From NCBI GenBank assembly GCA_944381435.1, contig CALWLD010000004.1, positions 1 to 64,000 of the forward strand: DNA of 64,000 nt, given 5' to 3'. This document shows positions 16,635-25,874 of this stretch, in pieces (position 1 is the stretch's first letter; every line of letters starts with the position of its first letter). Source of the stretch: an uncultured Clostridia bacterium. Its GTDB lineage: Bacteria; Bacillota; Clostridia; Lachnospirales; CAG-274. The position numbers and the translations under genes are program-made. A model generated the notes under the pieces. It worked only from the letters and a program-made list of their open reading frames with translations. It did no database searches and was not told where the DNA came from.

Positions 16635-18806
16635 TTATTTTAAAAACTCGTTTTTATTTTTATCTTTATCTAATATAAAATGTCCTGTAGATGGTATATT
16701 TTTACCACGATAATGCTCTATATCTTCAGATAAAAACTGTTCTTTTGCTAAACAATAAGTAAGGCTACTATTTTTCTTAATAGTTAAAACATTAACCCCT
16801 AAAGATGATTTTGTAGCCTTTTCTTCTATTTGGCTAGTGTTTACAAGTAAGGCTTTGTCTTTATCTCTAAATAAAACAATATCTATATCTTCTAAAATAT
16901 ATCTAATATCTATTAATTTATGTTTATTACTATAGGCATTTATAAGTTTTTTTCTGTTAACTTTTGTTTGGTAAGCATTTAAAGGTATTTTTGCTATTTT
17001 GCCATTTTCAAAGGTAAATAACATATATCCGTTATAATCGTTTGTTATTACAAAATATAATATATTTTCATCTTCTTCCATATCTAGCATATTAGGTAAA
17101 TAATGCCCTATATTACTAACCTTCACCTCTGGTACATCATAAGCCTTTATTTTATATACATTAGCCTTATCTGAAAAGAATATTATTTCTGATTTGTTGC
17201 TAGCCTCTATTTCTTGTATAATAGTATCTTCATCTTTTAGCTTATGCTCACCTGATGAACGAAGAGAAACTAAAGTAACCTTTTTAAAGTAGTTTTCTTT
17301 AGTTAAGAAAAATCTAGCAGTATAATCTTCTATAAGTTCGTGCTCTTCTATTTCTTTAATTTCTTCGTGATATATTATTTCTGTTTTTCTAGGCTTACCG
17401 TGTTTTTTACCTATTTCTTTAAGCTCTGTACATATTATATCTTTTATAAGCTCTTCACTTTCGTATATTTCTTTTAGGCTTTGCATATCTTTTTCTAGCT
17501 CTTCACGTTCTTTTATACGGTTTAAAAGATATTCTTTATTTAAGTTTCTAAGCCTTATTTCTGCAATATATTCTGCCTGACCTTCATCTATGCTAAAACC
17601 TTTCATAAGGTTTGGTATAACCATAGAATCTTCTTCTGTATCTCTAATAATAGATATAGCTTTATCTATGTCTAAAAGTATTTTAGCAAGACCAGATAAA
17701 AGATGATGCTTTGCCTTTTTCTTTTCTAAATCATAAGCAGTTTGTCTTTTTATACATTTCATTCTAAATTTAAGCCAATTTGCAAGTATTTCTTTTATAC
17801 CCATAGTTTTAGGCACACCGTCTATAAGTATGTTAAAATTACAACTAAAGCTATCATTTAAAGGCGTCATAGAATAAAGCTTGTGCATAAGTAGCTCTGG
17901 GTTTGCACTTCTTTTAATATCAATGGCTATTTTTAAACCATTTTTATCTGTTTCGTTTCTAACATCGTTTATTTCTTTAATTTTATTTGTTTTAACAAGG
18001 CTTATTATTTTATCTATGATAGCCTCTACTGTTGTTGTATAAGGTATTTCATAAATTTCTATAAGGCTGTTTTTCTTATCAAATCTATATTTACCTCTAA
18101 GCTTAAAGCTACCACGCCCTGTTTCGTATATATTATTTATTTCTTTTTCGTTGTAAATAAGCTCTCCACCACTAGAAAAATCTGGTGCTTTAAGATATTT
18201 TTTTATATCCACTTTTTCATTTTTAATAAATTTTATAGTAGCCTCACAAACTTCTTTTAAATTAAAGCTACAAATAGAGCTAGCCATACTAACTGCTATA
18301 CCTTGGTTGTTAGTAACTAATATGTTAGGAAATGTTGTAGGAAAAAGCACAGGTTCTTTCATTTTCCCGTCATAGTTATCTATAAAATCTACTGTATCTT
18401 TATCTATATTTTTAAATATTTCCTCACATATGCTATCAAGCTTAACCTCTGTATATCTAGAGGCTGCAAAAGCCATATCTCTTGAAAACTGCTTACCAAA
18501 GTTTCCTTTAGAATCTATAAAAGGTACAAGTAGTGCATCGTTACCTCTTGTAAGCCTAACTAAAGTTTCGTATATAGCCATATCTCCGTGAGGGTTTAGC
18601 TTCATTGTTTGCCCAACAACATTTGTAGATTTTGTTCTATCTCCTTTTAAAAGCCCCATTTTATACATAGTATATAAAAGTTTTCTATGTGAAGGCTTAA
18701 AGCCATCTATCTCTGGTATAGCTCTTGATATAATAACGCTCATAGCATAAGGCATATAGTTTAGCTCTAGCGTTTTTGTTATTGGTTGTTCTATATAATT
18801 ATTCAT
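16635..18806 (-). CDS. parC: Type II topoisomerase subunit A (ParC/GyrA-like)
   Basis: A 723-residue DNA cleavage-and-rejoining subunit. The winged-helix/tower region has catalytic Tyr118 in AASRYTE, and a C-terminal beta-pinwheel follows a helical coiled-coil region (about 430-490). It is shorter than GyrA and I see no GyrA box, which favours topoisomerase IV-type decatenation. The quinolone-determining stretch reads NPHGDMAIYETLVR: Met replaces the Ser usual at E. coli position 83 and Glu replaces Asp87. It starts 23 nt after the subunit B gene, so the two form an operon. The pair is divergent from the radical SAM gene at 21030. Confidence 0.85.
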   Translation of the reverse strand: MNNYIEQPITKTLELNYMPYAMSVIISRAIPEIDGFKPSHRKLLYTMYKMGLLKGDRTKSTNVVGQTMKLNPHGDMAIYETLVRLTRGNDALLVPFIDSKGNFGKQFSRDMAFAASRYTEVKLDSICEEIFKNIDKDTVDFIDNYDGKMKEPVLFPTTFPNILVTNNQGIAVSMASSICSFNLKEVCEATIKFIKNEKVDIKKYLKAPDFSSGGELIYNEKEINNIYETGRGSFKLRGKYRFDKKNSLIEIYEIPYTTTVEAIIDKIISLVKTNKIKEINDVRNETDKNGLKIAIDIKRSANPELLMHKLYSMTPLNDSFSCNFNILIDGVPKTMGIKEILANWLKFRMKCIKRQTAYDLEKKKAKHHLLSGLAKILLDIDKAISIIRDTEEDSMVIPNLMKGFSIDEGQAEYIAEIRLRNLNKEYLLNRIKEREELEKDMQSLKEIYESEELIKDIICTELKEIGKKHGKPRKTEIIYHEEIKEIEEHELIEDYTARFFLTKENYFKKVTLVSLRSSGEHKLKDEDTIIQEIEASNKSEIIFFSDKANVYKIKAYDVPEVKVSNIGHYLPNMLDMEEDENILYFVITNDYNGYMLFTFENGKIAKIPLNAYQTKVNRKKLINAYSNKHKLIDIRYILEDIDIVLFRDKDKALLVNTSQIEEKATKSSLGVNVLTIKKNSSLTYCLAKEQFLSEDIEHYRGKNIPSTGHFILDKDKNKNEFLK

Positions 18807-18829
18807 AAAAGCTCCTTATATTATATATT

Positions 18830-20809
18830 TTAAACATCTGTAAGGTCTATATATTTATATCCATTTTGCTCTATATAGTCCTTTCTTCCTTTTAAATTAT
18901 CTCCAAGTAGCATTTCAAACATTTCTTTTGTTTTTTCTACATCTTCTGGTAAAACTTGTACAAGCTTTCTTGTTTCTGGGTTCATTGTTGTTTGCCACAT
19001 CATTTCTGGTTCATTTTCACCAAGCCCTTTTGAGCGTTGTATGTTGTATTTACCGTCTATTTTTGCTATTATATCTGCCTTTTCTTTTTCAGAATAAGCA
19101 AAATAAGTTTTTTTACCTGCCGTAATTTCATATAAAGGCGATTCAGCAATAAAAACTTTTTTCTCTTCTATTAATGTAGGCACTAGCCTATAAAGCATAG
19201 TAAGAATAAGTGTTCTTATTTGAAATCCGTCTACATCGGCATCGGTACATATTATAATTTTATCCCATCTAAGTTGGCTTAAATCAAAGCTATTTAGCTC
19301 TTTGTTATGTTTTGTTTTAAGCTCAACGCCACAACCTAGCACCTTTAATAAATCTGTTATAATATCGCTATTAAATATTTTGTCGTAATTAGCCTTTAAG
19401 CAGTTAAGTATTTTACCTCTAACAGGCATTATCCCTTGAAACTCTGCATCTCGCCCTTGCATACAAGCCCCAAGAGCAGAATCACCCTCTACTATATAAA
19501 TTTCTCTTTTTGTAACATCTTTAGAACGGCAATTTACAAATTTTTCTACTCTGTTATTAATATCTAAAGTGCCTGTTAGTTTCTTTTTAATATTTATCCT
19601 TGTTTTTTCTGCTGTTTCTCGGCTTCTTTTATTTATTAAAACTTGGTTTGCTATTTTATCTGCATCTGCTTTATTTTCTATAAAATATACCTCAAGACGT
19701 TCTTTTAAAAAGTCTGTCATAGCATCTTGTATAAATTTATTTGTTATAGCTTTTTTTGTTTGGTTTTCATAGCTTGTTTGTGTAGAAAAAGAATTTATAA
19801 CCATAATCAAGCTATCTTCCACATCAGAATAAACTATTTTCTTTTCATCCTTTTTATATAAATTGTTATTTTTTATATATTTATCAATGGCAAACACAAA
19901 GGCAGATTTTACCGCCTTATCTGGCGAACCCCCATATTCTAAAAAGCTAGAATTATGATAATATTCTACAATGTTTACCTCATTATTAAATGCAAAAGCC
20001 ATCTCAAATTTTAGCTTATATTCTTCCTTATCTTCTCTGTCTTTTCCCCTTGTTTCGTGGCTATAATATACAGGTTCTGTAAAGCTTTTATTCCCTGCTA
20101 TTTCTTTTATATAATCTTTTATGCCCTCTTCATAACAAAAATAAAAAGTTTCGTCTGTTTCTTCGTCATAAAGCTCAAATTTAAGGCCCGCATTTACAAC
20201 GCATTGTCTTTTTAAAATTTCTTTAAAATAATCTATTTCTATATTTATATCTGTAAAAACATCAGTATCAGGACGCCAGTGTATTTTGCTACCTGTTGTT
20301 TTTATGTTAGTTTTTTCTTTTTTAAGCCCACCTACATTTTCACCTTTTTCAAAATGTAAGTTATATTTAAAGCCATCTCTTATAATTTCTACATCCATAT
20401 ATTCTGAGCTATACTGTGTAGAGCAAAGCCCAAGCCCATTAAGCCCTAAGCTAAATTCATAGTTTTCTCCGCTGTTATTAAGGTATTTTCCCCCTGCATA
20501 AAGCTCACAAAACAAAAGCTCCCAGTTATATCTTTCTTCTTTTGTGTTGTAATCTACAGGTATACCTCGTCCGTTATCTTCTATGCATATAGATTTATCT
20601 TTAAAATAAGCTATTTTTATTAAATTGCCAAAGCCTTCTCTTGCCTCGTCAATAGAATTTGATAATATTTCAAAAATAGAATGTTTACAACCTAAAATAC
20701 CGTCAGAGCCAAATATTACAGCTGGCCTTAGCCTTACCCTATCGGCACCTTTTAAAGATGTAATACTTTCGTTTCCATATTCAACTTTTTTTGTATTATT
20801 TTTTGCCAT
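18830..20809 (-). CDS. parE: Type II topoisomerase subunit B (ParE/GyrB-like)
   Basis: A 659-residue ATPase subunit. The GHKL ATP site has NSIDEA (Asn51, Glu55), DNGRGIP (Asp78) and GLNGLG. The TOPRIM domain has EGDSALG (about 440) and the metal-binding DADVDG (about 510). A GyrB-like C-terminus (SKGLGENEPEMMWQTTMNPE) is present. It partners the subunit at 16635-18806, 23 nt downstream. GyrB proper is not in the window, so ParE versus an extra gyrase cannot be settled from sequence alone; the length and the ParC-like partner favour ParE. Confidence 0.85.
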   Translation of the reverse strand: MAKNNTKKVEYGNESITSLKGADRVRLRPAVIFGSDGILGCKHSIFEILSNSIDEAREGFGNLIKIAYFKDKSICIEDNGRGIPVDYNTKEERYNWELLFCELYAGGKYLNNSGENYEFSLGLNGLGLCSTQYSSEYMDVEIIRDGFKYNLHFEKGENVGGLKKEKTNIKTTGSKIHWRPDTDVFTDINIEIDYFKEILKRQCVVNAGLKFELYDEETDETFYFCYEEGIKDYIKEIAGNKSFTEPVYYSHETRGKDREDKEEYKLKFEMAFAFNNEVNIVEYYHNSSFLEYGGSPDKAVKSAFVFAIDKYIKNNNLYKKDEKKIVYSDVEDSLIMVINSFSTQTSYENQTKKAITNKFIQDAMTDFLKERLEVYFIENKADADKIANQVLINKRSRETAEKTRINIKKKLTGTLDINNRVEKFVNCRSKDVTKREIYIVEGDSALGACMQGRDAEFQGIMPVRGKILNCLKANYDKIFNSDIITDLLKVLGCGVELKTKHNKELNSFDLSQLRWDKIIICTDADVDGFQIRTLILTMLYRLVPTLIEEKKVFIAESPLYEITAGKKTYFAYSEKEKADIIAKIDGKYNIQRSKGLGENEPEMMWQTTMNPETRKLVQVLPEDVEKTKEMFEMLLGDNLKGRKDYIEQNGYKYIDLTDV

Positions 20810-20940
20810 AAAGCTCCTACCTTTTTTATTTTAAACTATTTATAAATTACTCTGTTTTTTAGATTAACAAAAAAATCTACTAATTGTCAATAGTTTTCTT
20901 GTAAATCTATTTAATAATAAAAATTTTATTAACAACCCCA

Positions 20941-20969
20941 TTGTTTTGTTATAAAAAATTTTATATAAT
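20941..20969 (+). promoter_or_regulatory. SigA-type promoter for the 21030 operon
   Basis: TTGTTT (20941-20946), a 17-nt spacer and a perfect TATAAT (20964-20969) lie 60 nt before the ATG at 21030, which has an AGAAAGG site. Confidence 0.5.
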
Positions 20970-21029
20970 TATTAATATAATTTTATATAATAAATAAAAA
21001 AATATACTAAATTATTAGAAAGGTATTTT

Positions 21030-21971
21030 ATGTATAAACAATATTCTAGCTATTTAAAGGAAAAATATGGAGAAAAGGTATATAAGCTTCCTATATCTTT
21101 AAAAGAAACAAACTGCCCTAACAGAGATGGCAATTTAGGTTACGGCGGTTGCACTTATTGTGGAGATGAAGGTGTTGGCTTTGAAAATTTATCTTCAAAT
21201 TTATCTGTTAAAGAGCAACTTTTAAAAAATAAAGAATATATATCTAAAAAATATAAAGCAAATAAATTTATAGCTTATTTTCAAAGCTATTCTAACACAT
21301 ATATACCCCTTGATTTGTTTAAAAAATATGTAAATGACGCTGTTTTAGATGATATTGTTGATATATCTATATCTACAAGACCAGATTGTATAGATAAATC
21401 ATATTTAGATATTTTAAAAGAAATAAAAGAAAATCATAACATAGATATAACAATAGAGCTTGGGCTACAAACTGCTAATTACAAAACATTAAATAAAATA
21501 AACCGTGGGCATAGCCTTTGCGAATATATACAAGCAGTAAATATGATAAAAAGCTATAATTTTAACGTATGTACCCACGTTATATTAAATTTACCTTGGG
21601 ATAATATAGAAGATACAATAGAAACTGCTAAAATAATATCTGTTTTAAATACAAATTTTGTTAAGCTCCACGCTTTATATATAGAAAAAAATACAATACT
21701 TGCAAAGCAATATTTAAACAACGAGTTTACAATGCTCCCTTTAGAAGACTATATAGAAAAAGCTATAACATTTTTAGAATATCTAGCTCCAAACATTGCT
21801 ATACAACGTATTATAGGCCGAGCTCCAGAAGATGTTAGCCTATTTTCTAATTGGGGCATTAGCTGGTGGAAAATAAAAGATATGATAGAAGAAAAAATGG
21901 CTAAAGAAGATAGATTTCAAGGTAAACTTTATAACTATGGTTGCAACAAAGCTATTAAAAAATTTGACTAA
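21030..21971 (+). CDS. TIGR01212-family radical SAM protein (YtqA-like)
   Basis: A 313-residue radical SAM enzyme of the TIGR01212/YtqA family. The N-terminal KETNCPNRDGNLGYGGCTYC carries the atypical Cys spacing of this family (first Cys far from the final CxxC) that binds the 4Fe-4S cluster. ISTRPDCI and ELGLQTAN are conserved barrel motifs shared with Elp3-type enzymes. The C-terminus has IIGRAPE. The reaction is not known with confidence; a role in RNA modification has been suggested for relatives. It leads a plus-strand run of RNA-metabolism genes (YhaM, RlmD, TtcA). Confidence 0.88.
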   Translation: MYKQYSSYLKEKYGEKVYKLPISLKETNCPNRDGNLGYGGCTYCGDEGVGFENLSSNLSVKEQLLKNKEYISKKYKANKFIAYFQSYSNTYIPLDLFKKYVNDAVLDDIVDISISTRPDCIDKSYLDILKEIKENHNIDITIELGLQTANYKTLNKINRGHSLCEYIQAVNMIKSYNFNVCTHVILNLPWDNIEDTIETAKIISVLNTNFVKLHALYIEKNTILAKQYLNNEFTMLPLEDYIEKAITFLEYLAPNIAIQRIIGRAPEDVSLFSNWGISWWKIKDMIEEKMAKEDRFQGKLYNYGCNKAIKKFD

Positions 21972-22020
21972 ACTTTGTTTACATAGTATATTTATATTAT
22001 AATATTTTAGGAGGTTTTTA

Positions 22021-22962
22021 ATGAGATATATATCCGATTTAAAAATAGATGAAAATGTAATAGAGCATTATCTTTGTAAAAAAAAGCAAACGCTAAAATC
22101 ACGTGCTGGTAAAAACTATTTATCTTTACTTTTACAAGATAAAACAGGGACAATAAACGCTAAAGTTTGGGAGCTTAACAACCAAATACAAAGCTTTGAA
22201 GAAAACGATTTTATAAAAATAGATGGCACAGTTTTATCTTATCAAAACGAACCACAGCTTACTATAAGAAAAATAAGACGTAGCGAAGAAGGCGAATATA
22301 ACCCTATGGATTATATCCCTTCTACAGATAAAAGCATAGAAGATTTATACAAAAAAATAGTAAGCATTATATGTAGCCTTGAAAATAAACACATTAAAGC
22401 TCTTTTAGAAAATATATATATAAAAAATGATGATTTAAGAGAAAGGTTTAAAAGCCATTCTGCTGCTAAAAGTATGCATCATAGCTATATGGGTGGGCTT
22501 TTAGAGCATAGCCTATCTATTTGTGAAATATGTGATTTTTTATCAAAACATTATGACTATGTAAATAGAGATTTATTAATAGCATCTGCAATGCTACACG
22601 ATGTGGGCAAAATGTTTGAGCTATCCCCTTTCCCTGATAACGACTACACAGACGATGGGCAACTTTTAGGGCATATAATAATAGGCACAGAGCTTATAAC
22701 AAAAGAATGTAGCAAAATAGAAGGCTTTCCTCATCAATTACAATCTCTTATAAAACATAGCATACTTTCTCACCACGGTGAATATGAATTTGGCTCGCCT
22801 AAAAGACCAAAAACTGTTGAGGCTTTTATCCTTCATTGTGCCGACGAGCTAGATGCCAAGCTTAAAATGTACGAAGACGCAATCATAGCAGATAATACAA
22901 CAGGTAACTGGGTTGGATACCATAAAATGCTTGCTAGAAACATTAGAAAGTCTAACTTTTAA
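22021..22962 (+). CDS. yhaM: 3'-5' exoribonuclease YhaM
   Basis: A 313-residue protein with an N-terminal OB fold (about 1-95; DKTGTINAKVWELN) and a C-terminal HD phosphohydrolase domain. The metal ligands are in HHSYMGGLLEH, MLHDVGK, and the later KHSILSHHGEYEFGSPKRP and HCADELDAK motifs. YhaM trims RNA, and DNA in vitro, from 3' ends in Firmicutes. It has a strong AGGAGG site and its stop overlaps the ATG of the next gene (TAATG), indicating translational coupling to the Cas4-like pair. Confidence 0.92.
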   Translation: MRYISDLKIDENVIEHYLCKKKQTLKSRAGKNYLSLLLQDKTGTINAKVWELNNQIQSFEENDFIKIDGTVLSYQNEPQLTIRKIRRSEEGEYNPMDYIPSTDKSIEDLYKKIVSIICSLENKHIKALLENIYIKNDDLRERFKSHSAAKSMHHSYMGGLLEHSLSICEICDFLSKHYDYVNRDLLIASAMLHDVGKMFELSPFPDNDYTDDGQLLGHIIIGTELITKECSKIEGFPHQLQSLIKHSILSHHGEYEFGSPKRPKTVEAFILHCADELDAKLKMYEDAIIADNTTGNWVGYHKMLARNIRKSNF

Positions 22963-23255
22963 TGGATAACAACGACGAAAAAATATCTGCTAGCGAAATA
23001 AATAAATATTGCTATTGTAATTATAGCTGGTATTATGAAAGGCTATATGGTAAAAAGTACATTAGAGAAAGGTATAAAGAGCGAAACGAAAATCTAAATC
23101 TTAGCTACAGCACTATGGATAATTTTAAAAAAGGTATAAAATTTCACGATACATTTCTTATTAAAAGAAAAATTAGGCTAATTATTAAATTTTTATTATT
23201 ATTTATAATTATCGCTTTGTTATTATGGGGGCTTAAAATATGTGGTATTTTATAA
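22962..23255 (+). CDS. Cas4-like N-terminal subunit with membrane anchor
   Basis: A 97-residue protein starting ISASEINKYCYCNYSWYYER. This matches the N-terminal start of Cas4/Dna2-type PD-(D/E)XK nucleases (YxxCPRxxWY), where the Cys is the first ligand of a 4Fe-4S cluster; Cys17 and Cys19 are candidates. The C-terminal 26 residues form a membrane helix. The nuclease core and remaining Cys ligands are encoded by the next gene, which overlaps this one by 16 nt in another frame. The pair therefore looks like a Cas4-like nuclease split into two coupled membrane polypeptides. No cas genes or CRISPR array are nearby, so a repair or RNA/DNA processing role is more likely than adaptation (inference). 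Confidence 0.55.
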   Translation: MDNNDEKISASEINKYCYCNYSWYYERLYGKKYIRERYKERNENLNLSYSTMDNFKKGIKFHDTFLIKRKIRLIIKFLLLFIIIALLLWGLKICGIL

Positions 23256-23785
23256 TAATATTTATTTTTTTTATTTGTCTTTTAATAAGACCTAGAGCTA
23301 TAAAAAAATGTAAGTTAAAAAAAATAGCACCTTTAGGTTATAGCCTTTTTTATACAGACCAAAATACAAACAATAGAAAAAATGGTGTTATTTATAAAAA
23401 AATATTATATTCTGAAAAATATAACATACAAGGTAAGCCAGATTTTATATATAAAAAGCTTAATACTTGCTATGTTATAGAGCTTAAAAGTGGAACCATT
23501 AAAGATGAACCTATGCCTCATACAGGAGATTTAATGCAACTTATTGCTTATTTTCTTATTATTGAAGATTTATATGGCTATAGGGTAAAAAAAGGAAAAA
23601 TTATATATAGCGATTATTGTTTTGTTGTAAAAAATACAAGGTATTTAAGAAAATACTTGTTAAATACTTTAAAAGATATGCGTTATATGCTAAAAACAGG
23701 CAAAGGAACTGCTAACTGTAGCTTTGTACATTGTAAACACTGTATGTGCAAGCAAACAGTTTGCACTTTTTATGATAATCTTTAA
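23240..23785 (+). CDS. Cas4-like PD-(D/E)XK nuclease subunit, membrane-anchored
   Basis: A 181-residue protein: an N-terminal membrane helix (2-17), then the nuclease core with GKPD (Asp68), IELKSG (Glu81, Lys83), His94/Asp97 and the QxxxY motif (Gln100, Tyr104). A C-terminal Cys cluster follows (Cys165-x2-Cys168-x-Cys170-x4-Cys175, preceded by Cys160). This is the Cas4/RecB-like arrangement minus the N-terminal Cys, which lies in the overlapping upstream gene. A GGGGG site lies about 8 nt before ATG 23240. The frame is closed by TAA at 23234 just upstream, so reinitiation is more plausible than a frameshift fusion. Confidence 0.65.
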   Translation: MWYFIIIFIFFICLLIRPRAIKKCKLKKIAPLGYSLFYTDQNTNNRKNGVIYKKILYSEKYNIQGKPDFIYKKLNTCYVIELKSGTIKDEPMPHTGDLMQLIAYFLIIEDLYGYRVKKGKIIYSDYCFVVKNTRYLRKYLLNTLKDMRYMLKTGKGTANCSFVHCKHCMCKQTVCTFYDNL

Positions 23786-23798
23786 TACAGGTGATTTT

Positions 23799-23936
23799 AT
23801 GAGCAAAAAACCTAATAATATAGAACAAATTTTAAATTTAACAGATGAAAAAATATTAGCAAAAGCTTTGCAAAAATACTTAAATTTAGATAAAGAAAAC
23901 AAAAAAGGTAATAAAAATGGAAATAAAGAAAAATGA
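23799..23936 (+). CDS. Small hydrophilic protein, 45 residues
   Basis: ATG at 23799 with an AGGTGA site 5 nt upstream gives SKKPNNIEQILNLTDEKILA followed by a Lys/Asn-rich tail. An in-frame ATG further upstream (23724) has no ribosome site and lies inside the nuclease gene. It begins 14 nt after the Cas4-like gene and overlaps the start of rlmD by 20 nt in another frame, so it is part of the operon. The helical N-terminus and basic tail could bind nucleic acid or a partner; no family was recognised. Confidence 0.5.
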   Translation: MSKKPNNIEQILNLTDEKILAKALQKYLNLDKENKKGNKNGNKEK

Positions 23937-25269
23937 TTATTTTGATATAGATATAATAGACATAGGCATAAATGGAGAAGGTATCGGCAAAATAGATAAT
24001 TTTATCATATTTGTAGAAGGAGCTTTGCCTGATGAAAAGGTTAATATAAAAATTGTTAAGGTTAATAAAAATTATGGTTATGGCAAGCTAATAAATATAT
24101 TAACCCCTTCCCCTTTTAGAAAAGAGCCTATTTGTAAATATTTTAAACAGTGTGGTGGTTGTAACCTTCTTCACCTTGATTATGACAAACAGCTAGATAT
24201 TAAAACTAGCTTTGTTCAAGCTAACCTTAAAAAAATTGCTAAAATAGAAGATGTAAAAGTAGATAAAGCTATAGGAATGGAAAGTCCTTTTCATTATAGA
24301 AACAAAGCTAGCTTTCCTATTAATTTTACAGATAAAGTTAATATAGGGTTTTATAAACCTCGTTCTCACAATATAGTTAATATAGAAAACTGCCTTATAC
24401 AACACCCTATAAACGATACTATTATAAAAAAAATTAAAGAATTTATTAAAGAAAGTGGCATTTCTATATACAACGAAACAACAAATAAAGGTGATTTAAG
24501 ACATATTGTAACAAGAATAGCTAATAAAACAAATGAGCTTTTAATATGCGTTGTAGTAAACAATACAAAATTTTTGTATGAAGATTTACTTATAGAAAAA
24601 TTTAAAGACATACCTAATTTAGATAGCATAGTAATAAATTTTAACACGCAAAATAACAACGTTATTTTAGGTAATAAAACAAAAACTATTTTGGGTAAAG
24701 GATATATTGTAGATTATATAAAAGATTTAAAATTTAATATATCTCCTTTATCTTTTTATCAAGTAAACCCTGTTCAAACAGAAGTTTTATATGAAACTGC
24801 ATTAAAATTTTGTGATTTAAAAGGTGATGAAATAGTTTTCGATGCTTATTGTGGCATAGGTACTATATCTTTATTTTTAGCTAAAAATTGTAAAAAGGTT
24901 TACGGCATAGAAATTGTAGAAGATGCTATAAAAAATGCTATAGAAAATGCAAAGCTTAATAACATAGATAATGCTAGCTTTTTTGTAGGAAAATCTGAAG
25001 AGGTTATACCAAAGCTTATCTTTGAAGATTGTATAAATCCTGATGTAATAGTTGTGGACCCACCTAGAAAAGGTTGTGATGAAGCTTTATTAGATGCAAT
25101 AGCTAAAACTAACATAAATAAGCTTGTATATGTATCTTGTGATAATGCTACTTTAGCTAGAGATATAGCTTATTTATCTAATTTTGGCTTTAAGCTTAAT
25201 AAATTACAACCTGTTGATATGTTCTGTAACACTACACATATAGAATGTGTAGCATTAATAACTAGATAA
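23917..25269 (+). CDS. rlmD: 23S rRNA (uracil-5-)-methyltransferase, RlmD/RlmCD type
   Basis: A 450-residue SAM-dependent m5U methyltransferase. It has an N-terminal TRAM RNA-binding domain (about 1-60), 4Fe-4S ligands Cys73, Cys79 and Cys82 in ICKYFKQCGGC plus a later Cys in ENCLIQHP, the SAM site FDAYCGIGTISLFLA, VVDPPRKGCD, and the catalytic Cys in VYVSCDNATLARD. It ends with the HIECVALI Glu motif. Firmicute members modify U747 and/or U1939 of 23S rRNA; which one cannot be told here. It overlaps the preceding 45-residue gene. Confidence 0.9.
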   Translation: MEIKKNDYFDIDIIDIGINGEGIGKIDNFIIFVEGALPDEKVNIKIVKVNKNYGYGKLINILTPSPFRKEPICKYFKQCGGCNLLHLDYDKQLDIKTSFVQANLKKIAKIEDVKVDKAIGMESPFHYRNKASFPINFTDKVNIGFYKPRSHNIVNIENCLIQHPINDTIIKKIKEFIKESGISIYNETTNKGDLRHIVTRIANKTNELLICVVVNNTKFLYEDLLIEKFKDIPNLDSIVINFNTQNNNVILGNKTKTILGKGYIVDYIKDLKFNISPLSFYQVNPVQTEVLYETALKFCDLKGDEIVFDAYCGIGTISLFLAKNCKKVYGIEIVEDAIKNAIENAKLNNIDNASFFVGKSEEVIPKLIFEDCINPDVIVVDPPRKGCDEALLDAIAKTNINKLVYVSCDNATLARDIAYLSNFGFKLNKLQPVDMFCNTTHIECVALITR

Positions 25270-25286
25270 CAGAAAGGATTTTTTAA

Positions 25287-25865
25287 ATGAAAGATAAAGT
25301 AAAAAATACCTTTAAAACACTAGGCATAACCTTACCTATAGATTATAATTCTAGTAAAAATTATATAAACATTTTAACTTGTGATAATATAGAAAGCTAT
25401 AAAAAAGGCTTAAAAAATAGCCTTAAAATATACAATAACTTTGATTTTGATACATTGGTATTTAAAATAGAATTTTTACATAATGAAGATAGCTTATTTG
25501 ATGATTTAGAAAAATCTATAACTATATTAAATAGATTTATGGATATATGCAAATTAAAAAAACCTAATTTTATGAAAAAAACAATATTTAAAGATAAAAA
25601 CAACATAAAAAAAGAGGCTATTTTGTTTTATTGGGATTTATCTACCAATAAAGTTAAAATAAAATCGTTTATTAAAGAAATTTTATTTTTAAATGAAGAT
25701 GGTTTTCTTGAGCTACATTCTTCTACCCTATTTTTAGATACTAAAAAAAACATAGTTTTTAGCTTTTATGATAATAAAAACATAAAAATTTTATGTAACG
25801 ATAATAATAATTTAAAAAAAGTTTGTAAAAAATATAAAAATGTTATTACAGAAAAAAGTTTTTAG
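25287..25865 (+). CDS. Conserved-context protein of unknown function
   Basis: A 192-residue soluble protein without signal peptide, membrane helix or recognised motif. It has a Lys/Asn-rich composition like its neighbours, a regular alternation of short hydrophobic strands (DTLVFKIEFLHN, KEILFLNEDGFLELHSSTLF) and no clustered Cys/His. It has an AGAAAGGA site and sits 17 nt after rlmD and 9 nt before ttcA, so it is co-transcribed with two RNA-modification genes. That is the only clue to its role. I do not recognise the family. Confidence 0.55.
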   Translation: MKDKVKNTFKTLGITLPIDYNSSKNYINILTCDNIESYKKGLKNSLKIYNNFDFDTLVFKIEFLHNEDSLFDDLEKSITILNRFMDICKLKKPNFMKKTIFKDKNNIKKEAILFYWDLSTNKVKIKSFIKEILFLNEDGFLELHSSTLFLDTKKNIVFSFYDNKNIKILCNDNNNLKKVCKKYKNVITEKSF

Positions 25866-25874
25866 GAGGACAAA

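Noticed and set aside
22962..23785. Programmed frameshift joining the two Cas4-like genes
   Set aside because: The second frame is closed by TAA at 23234, leaving a 19-nt window without a clear slippery heptamer, and a GGGGG site precedes its own ATG. Reinitiation is simpler.
22962..23785. CRISPR-Cas locus
   Set aside because: No repeats, spacers or other cas genes near the Cas4-like pair.
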